Assembly: GCF_023229695.1 (NCBI RefSeq)
Contig: NZ_JALNYS010000002.1
Span: 62,001 to 126,000, forward strand
DNA: 64,000 nucleotides
Direction: 5' to 3'
Source: Sulfuricurvum sp.
GTDB taxonomy: Bacteria; Campylobacterota; Campylobacteria; Campylobacterales; Sulfurimonadaceae
Below the pieces are notes generated by a model. The model saw only the letters and a list, made by a program, of their open reading frames with translations, made no database searches and had not been told where the DNA came from. Positions 41,197-49,550 of this stretch are shown in pieces (the first letter of the stretch is position 1; every line of letters begins with the position of its first letter). Both the position numbers and the translations under genes were made by a program.

Positions 41197-42294
41197 ATGC
41201 GCCCGGAAGAACGTTTTCATCCCATCAGCGACGATTTTCGCTCCCCCTATGCCCGTGACCGCGACCGGATCATCCACTCCGGAAGCTTTCGCCGACTTGA
41301 GTACAAAACACAGGTGTTTCTCAATTCGCAGGGGGATTTTTTCCGCACCCGCCTCACCCACAGCATCGAAGTGAGCCAAATCGCCCGTTCCATCTGTTCT
41401 CATCTCGGATTACAAGAATCACTGGCCGAAAGCATCGCCCTCGCCCACGATCTGGGGCACACCCCGTTCGGACACATCGGCGGTGATACCCTCGATGAGT
41501 GTTTGAAAAAAAGGGGGTTCACCCACGGCTTTGAACATAATTTCCAGAGTTTCCGGGTCGTAACGCTGTTGGAACAGCGGTATAAAGCTTTTTTAGGGTT
41601 GAACCTCACCTACGCGACACTCGAGGGGATACTCAAACACTCCTACCCCTATGCCAAATCCTTTCTCCCCCCATCCGTGAGCGACGTGTTTGATCTGGGG
41701 ACCCACCCCAGTATCGAGGCAATGATCGTCGACCGTGCCGATGAGATCGCCTACATCAGCCACGATATTGATGATGGCATTGCATCGGGACTTATCTCCT
41801 TTGATACCCTTCGCTCCAGCGAACTGATCCGGACAATCCTCGATAAAGTCTACGAAGAGGGGATCCGCGAAGAGGAAGACGAAATGTTCCGTTACCGTTT
41901 TAGTTCCCATCTCATCAACCATCTGGTCTATTCGCTCCTCGCCTACTCGCGGGATAAAATCGATAACAGCCGTGTGTTAGCCTCCGTGCTCCCCTCAGCG
42001 CAGCCGATCGGAATCGGATTTGACCCGGCGCTGGAGACGCAGATCAAAAAACTCAAAAAAACACTGCATCAAGAGCTCTACCAACACAAACTCATCGTTC
42101 GAAAAATGTTTGCGGGAAAACAGGCGATTATCGGCCTCTTCAATGCCCTTAGCGAAGAGCCCAAGATGCTTCCGCACTATTATCTCGAACAATGCGACCG
42201 ACGAAACCCGCACCGCGTCATCAGCGACTACATCGCCAGCATGTCCGACCGCTACGCGATGAAACTCTATAACGAACTCTACGGGAGAGAGTAA
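41197..42294 (+). CDS. dgt: Deoxyguanosinetriphosphate triphosphohydrolase-like protein
   Basis: HD-domain dNTP triphosphohydrolase of 365 residues. Starting from ATG 41197 gives MRPEERFHPISDDFRSPYARDRDRIIHSGSF, the family N-terminus. The HD residues are in RTRLTHSIEVSQIARS and IALAHDLGHTPFGHIGG, followed by HNFQSFRVV and DRADEIAYISHDIDDGI. These enzymes cleave dNTPs to nucleoside plus tripolyphosphate and adjust nucleotide pools; substrate preference differs among the shorter (type 2) members. The upstream extension to 41017 is open but consists of intergenic hairpins and repeat sequence. Confidence 0.93.
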   Translation: MRPEERFHPISDDFRSPYARDRDRIIHSGSFRRLEYKTQVFLNSQGDFFRTRLTHSIEVSQIARSICSHLGLQESLAESIALAHDLGHTPFGHIGGDTLDECLKKRGFTHGFEHNFQSFRVVTLLEQRYKAFLGLNLTYATLEGILKHSYPYAKSFLPPSVSDVFDLGTHPSIEAMIVDRADEIAYISHDIDDGIASGLISFDTLRSSELIRTILDKVYEEGIREEEDEMFRYRFSSHLINHLVYSLLAYSRDKIDNSRVLASVLPSAQPIGIGFDPALETQIKKLKKTLHQELYQHKLIVRKMFAGKQAIIGLFNALSEEPKMLPHYYLEQCDRRNPHRVISDYIASMSDRYAMKLYNELYGRE

Positions 42295-42485
42295 CCCAAG
42301 CGCGCACCCGCTCTGCGTTTCCCTCAAAAAATCTCGTAATCTTATCATCACGCTCCTCCATCCGGAGGGGAGAGATGCCCTATTATTATTTCAATTTCGT
42401 AACAATTTATTATATTTTTGTTTCATTTTTGTAATCCTAAACCAATAGAATCTTGCTGAAATTCATTTACCCGGCAAAGGTTACC

Positions 42486-44105
42486 ATGCGCTTCATGCAC
42501 CGTTTCGACCCGACCGCTCTCGAAAACACCCGACTCAACGACAAAGTCAATTATCTGGTAAAGCTCACGCAGCTACTCGCCATCAGTGCCATCATCGCCG
42601 GGGTCATCGGAATGCTCATCTCCAACTTTTCGATCCGTTCGCTGAATGAAAATTCTCTCGAACCGCTGGGGCAGCTGAGACTCATCAAAGAGTCGTTTGA
42701 GCAGAAAGTTCTGGTTTCCGCACGCGACATTGCGGAGGGAAAAATAACCGACTATAAAAAAGTTGAAAACGAACTCGTTCTTGAACGAGAAAAAATCAAT
42801 ACGGCATGGAAAATCTATACGTCGGGGCAGCTGACGCAAGAGGAGCGGGAGCTTTTAGCCGATACCGACAAATATCTCACCCTATCGATTCGCAGTCTGG
42901 ACCGGCTGACTCTGGCCATCCATAATAAACAGCTGATGGAGGTTATCTCATGGACAACCGACGACGCCCCCTACACGGTCTCAGAGCTGACCCCGATGCT
43001 CAACAAACTGATGCAGACCCAAATCGTCAACGCGCAACATCTTTACTCAACGACCCAAATCCAATTTTTAGTCATTTTATTTCTGATTATTTCGATCAGT
43101 ATCGCGGGGGCGATGATCGTCAAAAAAATGGTGCAGCGGGTCGTACAGGATATCACTCATCCCTTCAGCGATCTCATCTCCCAGTCCAATGCACTGGCGA
43201 ACCAGAAACTCGATGAACCCTTCATTTGGACGCGGAGCGATGAGATCGGACAAGTGGGAAAAAGTTTCGAGCTCTCCCGTCAAGCGCTTCACCACTCTTT
43301 CGAATTGATCCGGAAAAACAATCTGGAACTCGAACAGATCAACACGCTGGTCCGCAGCAGTATCAATTATGCCAGCCGGATCCAACGCTCCTTCCTCCCC
43401 GATCCCCGAATGCTGAACCATTTTTCCAATGATGCGTTTATCATCTGGAATCCGAAAGACGTCATCGGCGGGGACTGCTACTGGGTAGACAAGACCGACA
43501 AAGGTTTTTTTGTCGCCATCATCGACTGTACGGGGCATGGTGTTCCCGGTGCGCTGATGACGTTTGTCGTCATCTCGATACTCGATCGTCTCCTCTCCCA
43601 CCACCGCCATCTCGAAGATCCCGCATCGCTGCTCAGCCAGATGAATCGGCTGGTCAAAGAGACCCTCGGTCAATACGATTCATCCAGCGAATCCAACGAC
43701 GGCATGGACGGAGCTTTTTGTTATATTGATCTGGAAAACGACCAAATCACCTTTGCGGGGGCGAACACCCCGCTTCTCTACACAGAGGAGGGGCACCTGC
43801 ACCATATCCGGCCCGATAAACACAGTCTGGGATACGTTCACAGCGATATGAATCTGACGTTCACCAATCATACCTTGAAGCTAAAAAAAGGGATGCGTTT
43901 TTACCTGACAACCGACGGGATGATCGATCAGATCGGCGGTCCGAAACGGATTGCCTACGGCAAGAAAAGGTTGATGGAGACGATTCAGGAAGTGCATCAA
44001 TTACCGATGCAGCAGCAGCAAGAGATCATTCTGGAACGCTATTACAGCTACAAGGGAGATGAATCACAGCGGGACGACAACACGATGATCGCGTTTCAAA
44101 TTTAA
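42486..44105 (+). CDS. SiaA-like membrane PP2C (SpoIIE) phosphatase
   Basis: The ATG at 42486 follows AAAGG, giving 539 residues. TM1 is about 30-52. A helical periplasmic four-helix-bundle-like sensor follows (about 55-185). TM2 is about 190-212, then a HAMP region and a coiled coil. The SpoIIE/PP2C phosphatase (about 310-535) shows NPKDVIGGDCYWVD, AIIDCTGHGVPGALMT, YIDLENDQITFAGANTPLLY and QRDDNTMIAFQI, with the metal-binding Asp residues intact. Followed by SiaB- and SiaC-like genes, it would dephosphorylate the SiaC-like protein in a partner-switching pathway. Confidence 0.88.
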   Translation: MRFMHRFDPTALENTRLNDKVNYLVKLTQLLAISAIIAGVIGMLISNFSIRSLNENSLEPLGQLRLIKESFEQKVLVSARDIAEGKITDYKKVENELVLEREKINTAWKIYTSGQLTQEERELLADTDKYLTLSIRSLDRLTLAIHNKQLMEVISWTTDDAPYTVSELTPMLNKLMQTQIVNAQHLYSTTQIQFLVILFLIISISIAGAMIVKKMVQRVVQDITHPFSDLISQSNALANQKLDEPFIWTRSDEIGQVGKSFELSRQALHHSFELIRKNNLELEQINTLVRSSINYASRIQRSFLPDPRMLNHFSNDAFIIWNPKDVIGGDCYWVDKTDKGFFVAIIDCTGHGVPGALMTFVVISILDRLLSHHRHLEDPASLLSQMNRLVKETLGQYDSSSESNDGMDGAFCYIDLENDQITFAGANTPLLYTEEGHLHHIRPDKHSLGYVHSDMNLTFTNHTLKLKKGMRFYLTTDGMIDQIGGPKRIAYGKKRLMETIQEVHQLPMQQQQEIILERYYSYKGDESQRDDNTMIAFQI

Positions 44106-44121
44106 CACTACCGGAGAATCA

Positions 44122-44667
44122 ATGACCTTAAACGAATTTCGAAATTTAAAAACGCTGTTTGACGGCTATAAGCTGATATTTTGCTACAACGGATATTTGT
44201 CACAGGATATTATCGTATCCATCAGCTCCATGATCAAAGAGAAGCTAACGGCAGAAAACACCAAAATGGGTGTCAGCCAGAAAGTGTTGTACATGTTTGT
44301 CGAACAGGCCCAAAACATCACCCGCTACTCTGCCGACCAGCTGAGCCAAACCAACGACACCAATCTCAGTTACGGCTCGATCGTCATCGGAACGGAAAAT
44401 GAGAAATTTTACATTATGTGTTCCAACCGGATCGAAAAATCAAAAGTTCCGGCGCTGCATGAGAAACTGACGGAACTTTCATCCATGTCGCAGGAGGATC
44501 TCAAGATGCTCTACAAAGAGAAAATCCGGTCCGAATCGGATCAGGGGAGCAAAGGGGCAAGTATCGGATTCATCGAAATGGCGCGCAAATCAAGCGAGCC
44601 TTTTGAATTTGATTTCATCCACGATGACGATACCTATGACTGTTTTGCACTCAAAGTAATAATTTAA
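44122..44667 (+). CDS. SiaB-family protein kinase
   Basis: Protein of 181 residues matching the SiaB (DUF6272) family: FCYNGYLSQDIIVSISSMIKEKL at the N-terminus, a helix VLYMFVEQAQNITRYSA carrying the Asn expected of a GHKL-like ATP site, GSIVIGTENEKFYIMCSN, and a Gly-Ala loop KGASIGFIEMARKS near the end. In Pseudomonas, SiaB phosphorylates SiaC and SiaA dephosphorylates it. It lies 16 bases after the SiaA-like gene. A complete copy of the dispersed palindromic element separates it from the SiaC-like gene. Confidence 0.87.
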   Translation: MTLNEFRNLKTLFDGYKLIFCYNGYLSQDIIVSISSMIKEKLTAENTKMGVSQKVLYMFVEQAQNITRYSADQLSQTNDTNLSYGSIVIGTENEKFYIMCSNRIEKSKVPALHEKLTELSSMSQEDLKMLYKEKIRSESDQGSKGASIGFIEMARKSSEPFEFDFIHDDDTYDCFALKVII

Positions 44668-44668
44668 T

Positions 44669-44810
44669 TGATGTTAGGCACTTTTCGGGCAAAGCCCGTA
44701 AAGTGGCAGGGACTAAAGTCCCTACAACCCCCTAAAGCTACCCGTATCTTTCGGATACGGGAGAAAAATTCCCCTTGTCGCACGTGCTAAAGCAAGGTGC
44801 GTAAGGTCAG
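44669..44810 (+). repeat. Dispersed palindromic element, complete copy R4
   Basis: Best reference copy, 142 bp. The left terminal repeat TGATGTTAGGCAC faces the right repeat GTGCGTAAGGTCA (imperfect inverted repeats). Internal hairpins are CACTTT-T-CGGGC / GCCCG-T-AAAGTG, AGGGACT/AGTCCCT, and CCCGTATC (44741-44748) / GATACGGG (44754-44761) with loop TTTCG. It ends with a GCAC...GGTGC segment. It lies between siaB- and siaC-like genes and ends just before the siaC ribosome site. Confidence 0.88.
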
Positions 44811-44836
44811 TAATCTAAACTAAAAAAGGACACCCC

Positions 44837-45214
44837 ATGACTACCCAAATCGTCGAAGCAACAGCGGTAACGCCGAAAATCACCCTGGACCCCACCAAAA
44901 ATTATTTCAGTTTTGAAGGGGAATCGTATCCGGAAGACGTGAACGCGTTTTACGATCCGATCATCAAACCGCTGGAAACGTATCTGAAAAATGCCGAAGG
45001 CAAAGCGTTCGAATTTGATTTCTTTCTGACCTATTTCAACAGCGCAAGCACCAAAGTGTTCTTCAATCTGTTCAATCTCCTTGAAGACGTAACCGAGATG
45101 AACTCCGTCACCGTCAACTGGAAACATTACGAAGAAGACGATACGGCCGAAGAGTTCGGACAAGATTTCAAAGAAGATCTCGTAAACGTCTCCTTCAATT
45201 TTATAACGCTGTAA
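44837..45214 (+). CDS. SiaC-family regulatory phosphoprotein
   Basis: Protein of 125 residues of the SiaC (DUF1987) family, with ITLDPTKNYFSFEGESYPED, FYDPIIKPLETYL and FDFFLTYFNSASTKVFF. The last segment (Ser69-Thr72) corresponds to the region of the regulatory phosphorylation site in characterised SiaC. Unphosphorylated SiaC activates the diguanylate cyclase SiaD in Pseudomonas. No SiaD-like cyclase follows here, so the output must be encoded elsewhere; the nearest GGDEF protein is at 36842. A strong AAAAAAGGA ribosome site lies just after the R4 element. Confidence 0.88.
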   Translation: MTTQIVEATAVTPKITLDPTKNYFSFEGESYPEDVNAFYDPIIKPLETYLKNAEGKAFEFDFFLTYFNSASTKVFFNLFNLLEDVTEMNSVTVNWKHYEEDDTAEEFGQDFKEDLVNVSFNFITL

Positions 45215-45297
45215 TCCAAAAGCCCCATGGAACATTGCACCCGTTTCAAATGGCTGAAATCCTAAAATTTTCCCGCTAAAACAGGTACAATACGGCC

Positions 45298-46518
45298 ATG
45301 AATACCATCGCCATTATCGGCGGAGGGGCTGCCGGTTTGATGGCAGCGCTGACCGCAGCCCGTGCCGGATCCGATGTCACCCTCTATGAGCATAACAACG
45401 GCGTCGGGAAAAAGATATTAGCCTCGGGAAACGGGCGATGCAATATCATCAATACCGCCGCCTCAGCCGACGACTACGCCGGAGCCGACCCTTCATTCGT
45501 CACCTATCCTCTCAAACAGCTCAATTTCGGCTATTTTGAAAAATTCTGCCACTCCATAGGGCTCATTCTCGACATCAAGGAGGACGGGCGATGCTATCCC
45601 CTCTCCAATGAAGCCAAATCGGTATTGATCGCATTTAAAAGCGCGGTCAGTGAAGCGGGAGTGCACATCCTCACCGATGTATCGGTAACGGCCCTCTCTA
45701 AAATAGAGAACCGCTTTATCGTCGAAACCGCTGTGGATAAAAACCGTTTTGACAAAGTACTGATTGCGACCGGCTCCGAAGCCGCGCCTCAGCTGGGTTC
45801 ATCCGCCGATGGGTATCGATTCGCTAAAAGTTTCGGGCATGAGATCCTCCCGACCTACCCCTCTTTGGTACAGCTCCATTTGGATTCCAAAAATCACCAC
45901 AAAATGGCAGGGGTCAAGACAACGGCCGAAGTGACCCTTTTCATCGACGGAAAATCCAGAGAGAAAGTCCAAGGGGATATCCTCTTTGCCAATTACGGGA
46001 TTTCGGGTCTGGCTATCCTCGACATCTCTCAGAAAGCTTCCTATGCCCTCACTAACAAACAACGCGTTAGTATAACGCTCAATCTCCTCCCGCGCTTTGA
46101 CAGAGCGAGCCTTGTAAACATCATCGAAAAACTGTTCGCCTCCGTCCCGAGGCACGACGTCCATACCGCCCTGTGCGGAGTGATCCCGGCCAAAATAGCG
46201 ACCTACCTCCTTGAAGATGCCGCCATTGCGCTCTCTACCGCCGTATCCTCCCTAAATCCCAAAGAGATCAAAAAAATAGCCCACCTGATCGGTGAATGGA
46301 AGTTTGAGGTGAGCGATACCCACGGATTCAAACACGCCGAAGTGAGCGGCGGCGGGGTAAGTACAGCGCAGGTCAATAACAAAACGATGGAATCAAAACG
46401 CGTAGAGGGTCTTTATTTCGCGGGAGAAGTACTCGATGTCGTAGGGAAACGCGGAGGGTATAACTTTAATTTTGCATGGGCCAGCGGGATGATTGCGGGG
46501 AAAGAGATGGCGAAATAA
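45298..46518 (+). CDS. HI0933/YhiN-family FAD-dependent oxidoreductase
   Basis: Flavoprotein of 406 residues with the dinucleotide-binding IAIIGGGAAGLMAALTAARAG at the N-terminus. The family stretch VGKKILASGNGRCNIINT follows, then KVLIATGSEAAPQLGSSADGY, and a C-terminal VSGGGVSTAQVNNKTMESK and GEVLDVVGKRGGYNFNFAWASG. Family members include putative aminoacetone oxidases; the substrate is unproven. A TACAAT box at 45286-45291 would place transcription start about at the ATG, so the mRNA may be leaderless. Confidence 0.88.
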   Translation: MNTIAIIGGGAAGLMAALTAARAGSDVTLYEHNNGVGKKILASGNGRCNIINTAASADDYAGADPSFVTYPLKQLNFGYFEKFCHSIGLILDIKEDGRCYPLSNEAKSVLIAFKSAVSEAGVHILTDVSVTALSKIENRFIVETAVDKNRFDKVLIATGSEAAPQLGSSADGYRFAKSFGHEILPTYPSLVQLHLDSKNHHKMAGVKTTAEVTLFIDGKSREKVQGDILFANYGISGLAILDISQKASYALTNKQRVSITLNLLPRFDRASLVNIIEKLFASVPRHDVHTALCGVIPAKIATYLLEDAAIALSTAVSSLNPKEIKKIAHLIGEWKFEVSDTHGFKHAEVSGGGVSTAQVNNKTMESKRVEGLYFAGEVLDVVGKRGGYNFNFAWASGMIAGKEMAK

Positions 46519-46537
46519 GCTTTGTATTTTCTCTTCG

Positions 46538-46556
46538 CCCTGAGCCTATCAAAGGG
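46538..46556 (+). repeat. Short REP-like repeat (CCCTGAGC type)
   Basis: The 19 bases CCCTGAGCCTATCAAAGGG, flanked by TTCG on the left, match the widespread short palindromic repeat whose other strand reads CCCTTCGACAGGCTCAGGG. One copy only in this window, at the 3' border of the damaged dinD. Confidence 0.5.
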
Positions 46557-47401
46557 TTATTGTTTATTTAGCGTATCATTAGTCGCAAGTACTTTTTTAT
46601 TTTGTGTGTTGAGCTTTCTTTCTACTTTTTTGATGTCTTCTTGCGGTGCTATATTTTCAGGTACTATTCCTCTGCTCAGCAAGTCTGTCTTACCGCTTCG
46701 TTATTTGTAATATGTTCATTGGATATTTCCCGCTCATTGTGCATCCGTTTTTCTTTTGCATTGTAGATGGTAATCTCAGAGGCAAAATCTTTTGCTTTTA
46801 GTAAAATCGTAGGCATAAAATCCGCCAAAGGTTTTGTCTCTTTTATTCCCCAACGTTCTTTCATTTGTGCAGTAGTCCGACCAAAAAGTGCTTGATCTCC
46901 CTTACTTCGAATGAGGGCAAAATTATCATTTCTTCCTGTTTGTTCATAGATAACTTGTGAAAGTTCTTTTTCTGTTAGTGCTAACTTGGCACGCGCCTGT
47001 ACCCTTTCAGATTCCAACATCTGCTGTTCTATGAGTTCGGCTTTTCTTGTTTGCATCGCAAAATAGGTTTGAGCAAACGCGATCTCCTGCTTTTTACTAT
47101 CTCCATTTTGTGCAATGAGATAGCAAGCATAACGAGTTAGCATAATATCGTCTATCTCTTTGACCGCAGATTTTGGCATTTCGATCGTTTTACCGACGTC
47201 GGCAAAATGATCGGAAACATTCTGGTTTGATACTTCACATGCTATTTTTGCTTTTGCGATTACATTAACAAAGTTGCTCCATTTTGAATAACCAAGAAGC
47301 TCTTGCAAATCTCTAGCCAACCAAAATTCGACACCATCTTCCGTCCGCTGTACGAAATCTTCAAAATTAGCTGTGAGGCTGAGTATTATCTCTTTTTCCA
47401 T
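46557..47401 (-). pseudogene. dinD: DNA-damage-inducible protein D (DinD)-like, frameshifted
   Basis: From ATG 47401 (AAAGGGATTGCAA upstream) the frame encodes a DinD-like protein: EFWLARDLQELLGYSKW, a SVSNQN-like middle, DIMLTRYACYLIAQNGD, AFAQTYFAMQTRKAE and GDQALFGRTTAQMKE. It stops at 46676 after NNEAVRQTC. One base missing near 46680-46685 explains this: in the next frame translation continues LLSRGIVPENIAPQEDIKKV and on to a stop at 46557, giving the expected length (about 281) and C-terminus. So the gene is either inactivated or the base is a sequencing error. A TATAAT -10 (minus strand) lies at 47441-47446. An upstream in-frame extension to 47548 runs into repeat DNA and is not used. 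Confidence 0.85.
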
Positions 47402-47515
47402 TTGCAATCCCTTTAAAACCTTACGTTTATAACTTTGAATATTATAACAAAAGCAAGTAGAACAGGAGATAGAATAAAGGATGGTAGGAAAACGAGATAG
47501 TGAAGTAGTTTTTCC

Positions 47516-47579
47516 GTCATTCCGTGCTATGACACGGAATCCACACAAAAGATGGATACCGAATCAAGTTCGGTATGAC
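47516..47579 (+). repeat. Second dispersed repeat family, copy B
   Basis: Ends are GTCATTCCG and CGGTATGAC. Two internal inverted repeats are TTCCGTG/CACGGAA and ACCGAA/TTCGGT around TCAAG. It matches the copy at 40890-40957. It lies between typA's 3' end and the dinD promoter. Confidence 0.75.
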
Positions 47580-47589
47580 AGAGAGGAGA

Positions 47590-49392
47590 TTACTTTTTCG
47601 CGTAACGTTTACGATCGGTTGGATCCAACCAACGTTTACGCATACGGATTGAAAGCGGTGTTACTTCGAGAAGCTCATCGTCTTCGATCCACTCTAATGC
47701 ACGCTCAAGGTTCATATCGCGTGGTGGTACCAATTTAATCGCTTCATCCGCTCCGGAAGAACGGACGTTTGATTGTGCTTTCCCTTTGATCGGGTTGACG
47801 TCAAGGTCGTTCGTACGGCTGTGTTCGCCGATGATCATCCCTTTGTACACTTTTGTTTGCGGGTTGACGAACAATACACCGCGATCTTGAAGGTTGAACA
47901 ATGAGTACGCTAACGCAACACCGTCTTCCATAGAGATAAGCGCTCCGTACTGGCGGCTCTCAACAGAACCGGTATAAGGGCGGAATTCGAGGAATGAGTG
48001 GTTCATAACCCCTTCACCTTTGGTATCGGTCAGGAACTGACCACGGAAACCGATCAATCCACGTGCAGGGATTTCGAACTCTACGCGAGTAAAGCCCTCA
48101 CCCATCGGTACCATCGCCGTCATTTCCGCTTTACGACGGCCAAGACGCTCGATGATCGTTCCGGCAAAATCCGCAGGAAGGTCGACTACGAGGTGCTCGA
48201 ACGGCTCACATTTGACCCCTTCGATTTCACGTACGATAACTTCCGGACGGCCGATACCGAACTCGAAACCTTCACGACGCATATTTTCTGCCAAAATCGT
48301 AATTTGAAGCTCTCCACGTCCTGAAACCTGGAATTTACCTTCACCGATGGTTTCGTAACGCATCGCAACGTTCGTGTTCATCTCAGAATCGAGACGCTCA
48401 CGGATTTTGTTTGATGTAACGTGTTTACCCTCTTGTCCTGCAAGCGGAGAGTCATTAACCGAGAAAACAACGGTCAACGTAGGCTCTTCGATGTGCATCG
48501 GGTCAAGCGGCATCGGATTGTTAGGATCACAAATGGTATCTCCGACGTCTACGGTTTCGATACCGGCAACGGCAACGATATCACCCGCTTCTGCCGTTTG
48601 GATCTCCATACGGTTAAGACCCATGAATCCGATCAATTTAGAAATTTTACCTTTAACCATTTCTCCGTCCGCTTTTGCAAGGAGGATGTTATCCCCTTTT
48701 GAAATGCGTCCGTTGAAAATACGGGCGATACCGATTTTCCCGACGTAGTTATCGTAGTCCAATGTGAAAACTTGTAATTGTGTTGGGTTCTCAGGATCAC
48801 CGGTAGGCTCAGGCACTTTTTCTAGGATAGTGTTGAACAAACACGTGAAGTCACCATCAGGGTCAGACATATTGAGTTTCGCCATACCATCACGAGCTGC
48901 TGCATAGATGATTGGGAAATCGAGTTGATCTTCGGTCGCATCCATCGCTACGAAAAGGTCGAATACTTCGTCGACTACACGCTCAGGATCAGCGGAAGGT
49001 TTGTCGATTTTGTTGATAACAACGATCGGCTTGAGTCCAAGAGCCAACATTTTTTTAACAACAAATTTCGTTTGAGGCATAACACCCTCATACGCATCAA
49101 CAAGGATCAAAGCCCCGTCAACCATTTTTAATACGCGCTCAACTTCTCCACCGAAATCGGCGTGGCCCGGAGTGTCGATAACGTTAATTTTATGATCGCC
49201 AAAGCGAATCGCTGTATTTTTAGAAAGAATGGTAATCCCGCGCTCTTTTTCAAGGGCGTTAGAGTCCATAGCTCTTTCATTCACCTGTTCGTGGCTGCCA
49301 TATGTACCGGATTGCTTGAGCAATCCGTCAACTAACGTGGTTTTACCGTGGTCAACGTGCGCGATGACGGCGATGTTACGAATTTTTTGCAC
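47590..49392 (-). CDS. typA: Translational GTPase TypA/BipA
   Basis: Ribosome-associated GTPase of 600 residues, full family length. G1 is AHVDHGKTT, switch I region is ALEKERGITILSKN, G3 is DTPGHADFGGEVER and G4 is NKID. EF-G-like domains II, III and V follow (RGELQITILAENMRREGFE, MVPMGEGFTRVEFEIPARGLIGFR) with the TypA-specific C-terminal domain (VYKGMIIGEHSR). It is important for 50S assembly and stress growth. Transcribed alone on the minus strand. Confidence 0.97.
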   Translation of the reverse strand: MQKIRNIAVIAHVDHGKTTLVDGLLKQSGTYGSHEQVNERAMDSNALEKERGITILSKNTAIRFGDHKINVIDTPGHADFGGEVERVLKMVDGALILVDAYEGVMPQTKFVVKKMLALGLKPIVVINKIDKPSADPERVVDEVFDLFVAMDATEDQLDFPIIYAAARDGMAKLNMSDPDGDFTCLFNTILEKVPEPTGDPENPTQLQVFTLDYDNYVGKIGIARIFNGRISKGDNILLAKADGEMVKGKISKLIGFMGLNRMEIQTAEAGDIVAVAGIETVDVGDTICDPNNPMPLDPMHIEEPTLTVVFSVNDSPLAGQEGKHVTSNKIRERLDSEMNTNVAMRYETIGEGKFQVSGRGELQITILAENMRREGFEFGIGRPEVIVREIEGVKCEPFEHLVVDLPADFAGTIIERLGRRKAEMTAMVPMGEGFTRVEFEIPARGLIGFRGQFLTDTKGEGVMNHSFLEFRPYTGSVESRQYGALISMEDGVALAYSLFNLQDRGVLFVNPQTKVYKGMIIGEHSRTNDLDVNPIKGKAQSNVRSSGADEAIKLVPPRDMNLERALEWIEDDELLEVTPLSIRMRKRWLDPTDRKRYAKK

Positions 49393-49427
49393 TGATTATC
49401 CTTGTAGGTAGGCAATGATTTTCGCGA

Positions 49428-49433
49428 ATTATA
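49428..49433 (-). promoter_or_regulatory. -10 box of typA
   Basis: GGTATAAT on the minus strand about 36 bases upstream of the typA start, preceded by an A-rich tract. The fliK sigma-54 promoter lies divergently 66 bases away. Confidence 0.5.
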
Positions 49434-49498
49434 CCTTTTTTTATTTTAAGGATGGTTTAAGCGATGTCACCATTACCCACAAATCACCTATTTAAGAG

Positions 49499-49516
49499 AT
49501 GGAATACATATTGCTT
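49499..49516 (+). promoter_or_regulatory. Sigma-54 (RpoN) promoter of the fliK operon
   Basis: ATGGAATACATATTGCTT has GG (49501-49502) and GC (49513-49514) with exactly 10 bases between, matching the -24/-12 consensus TTGGAACN5TTGCTT used for hook genes in Campylobacter and Helicobacter. Predicted start near 49526, 25 bases before the fliK ATG. Confidence 0.8.
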
Positions 49517-49550
49517 TCTACTATTTACCTATCGCATTAAGGATCACGTT

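Noticed and set aside
46522..46710. Open frame of 62 codons on the plus strand after the flavoprotein
   Set aside because: It is the antisense of the dinD 3' end.
47402..47548. N-terminal extension of DinD
   Set aside because: It encodes the second repeat family and sits upstream of the likely promoter and ribosome site.
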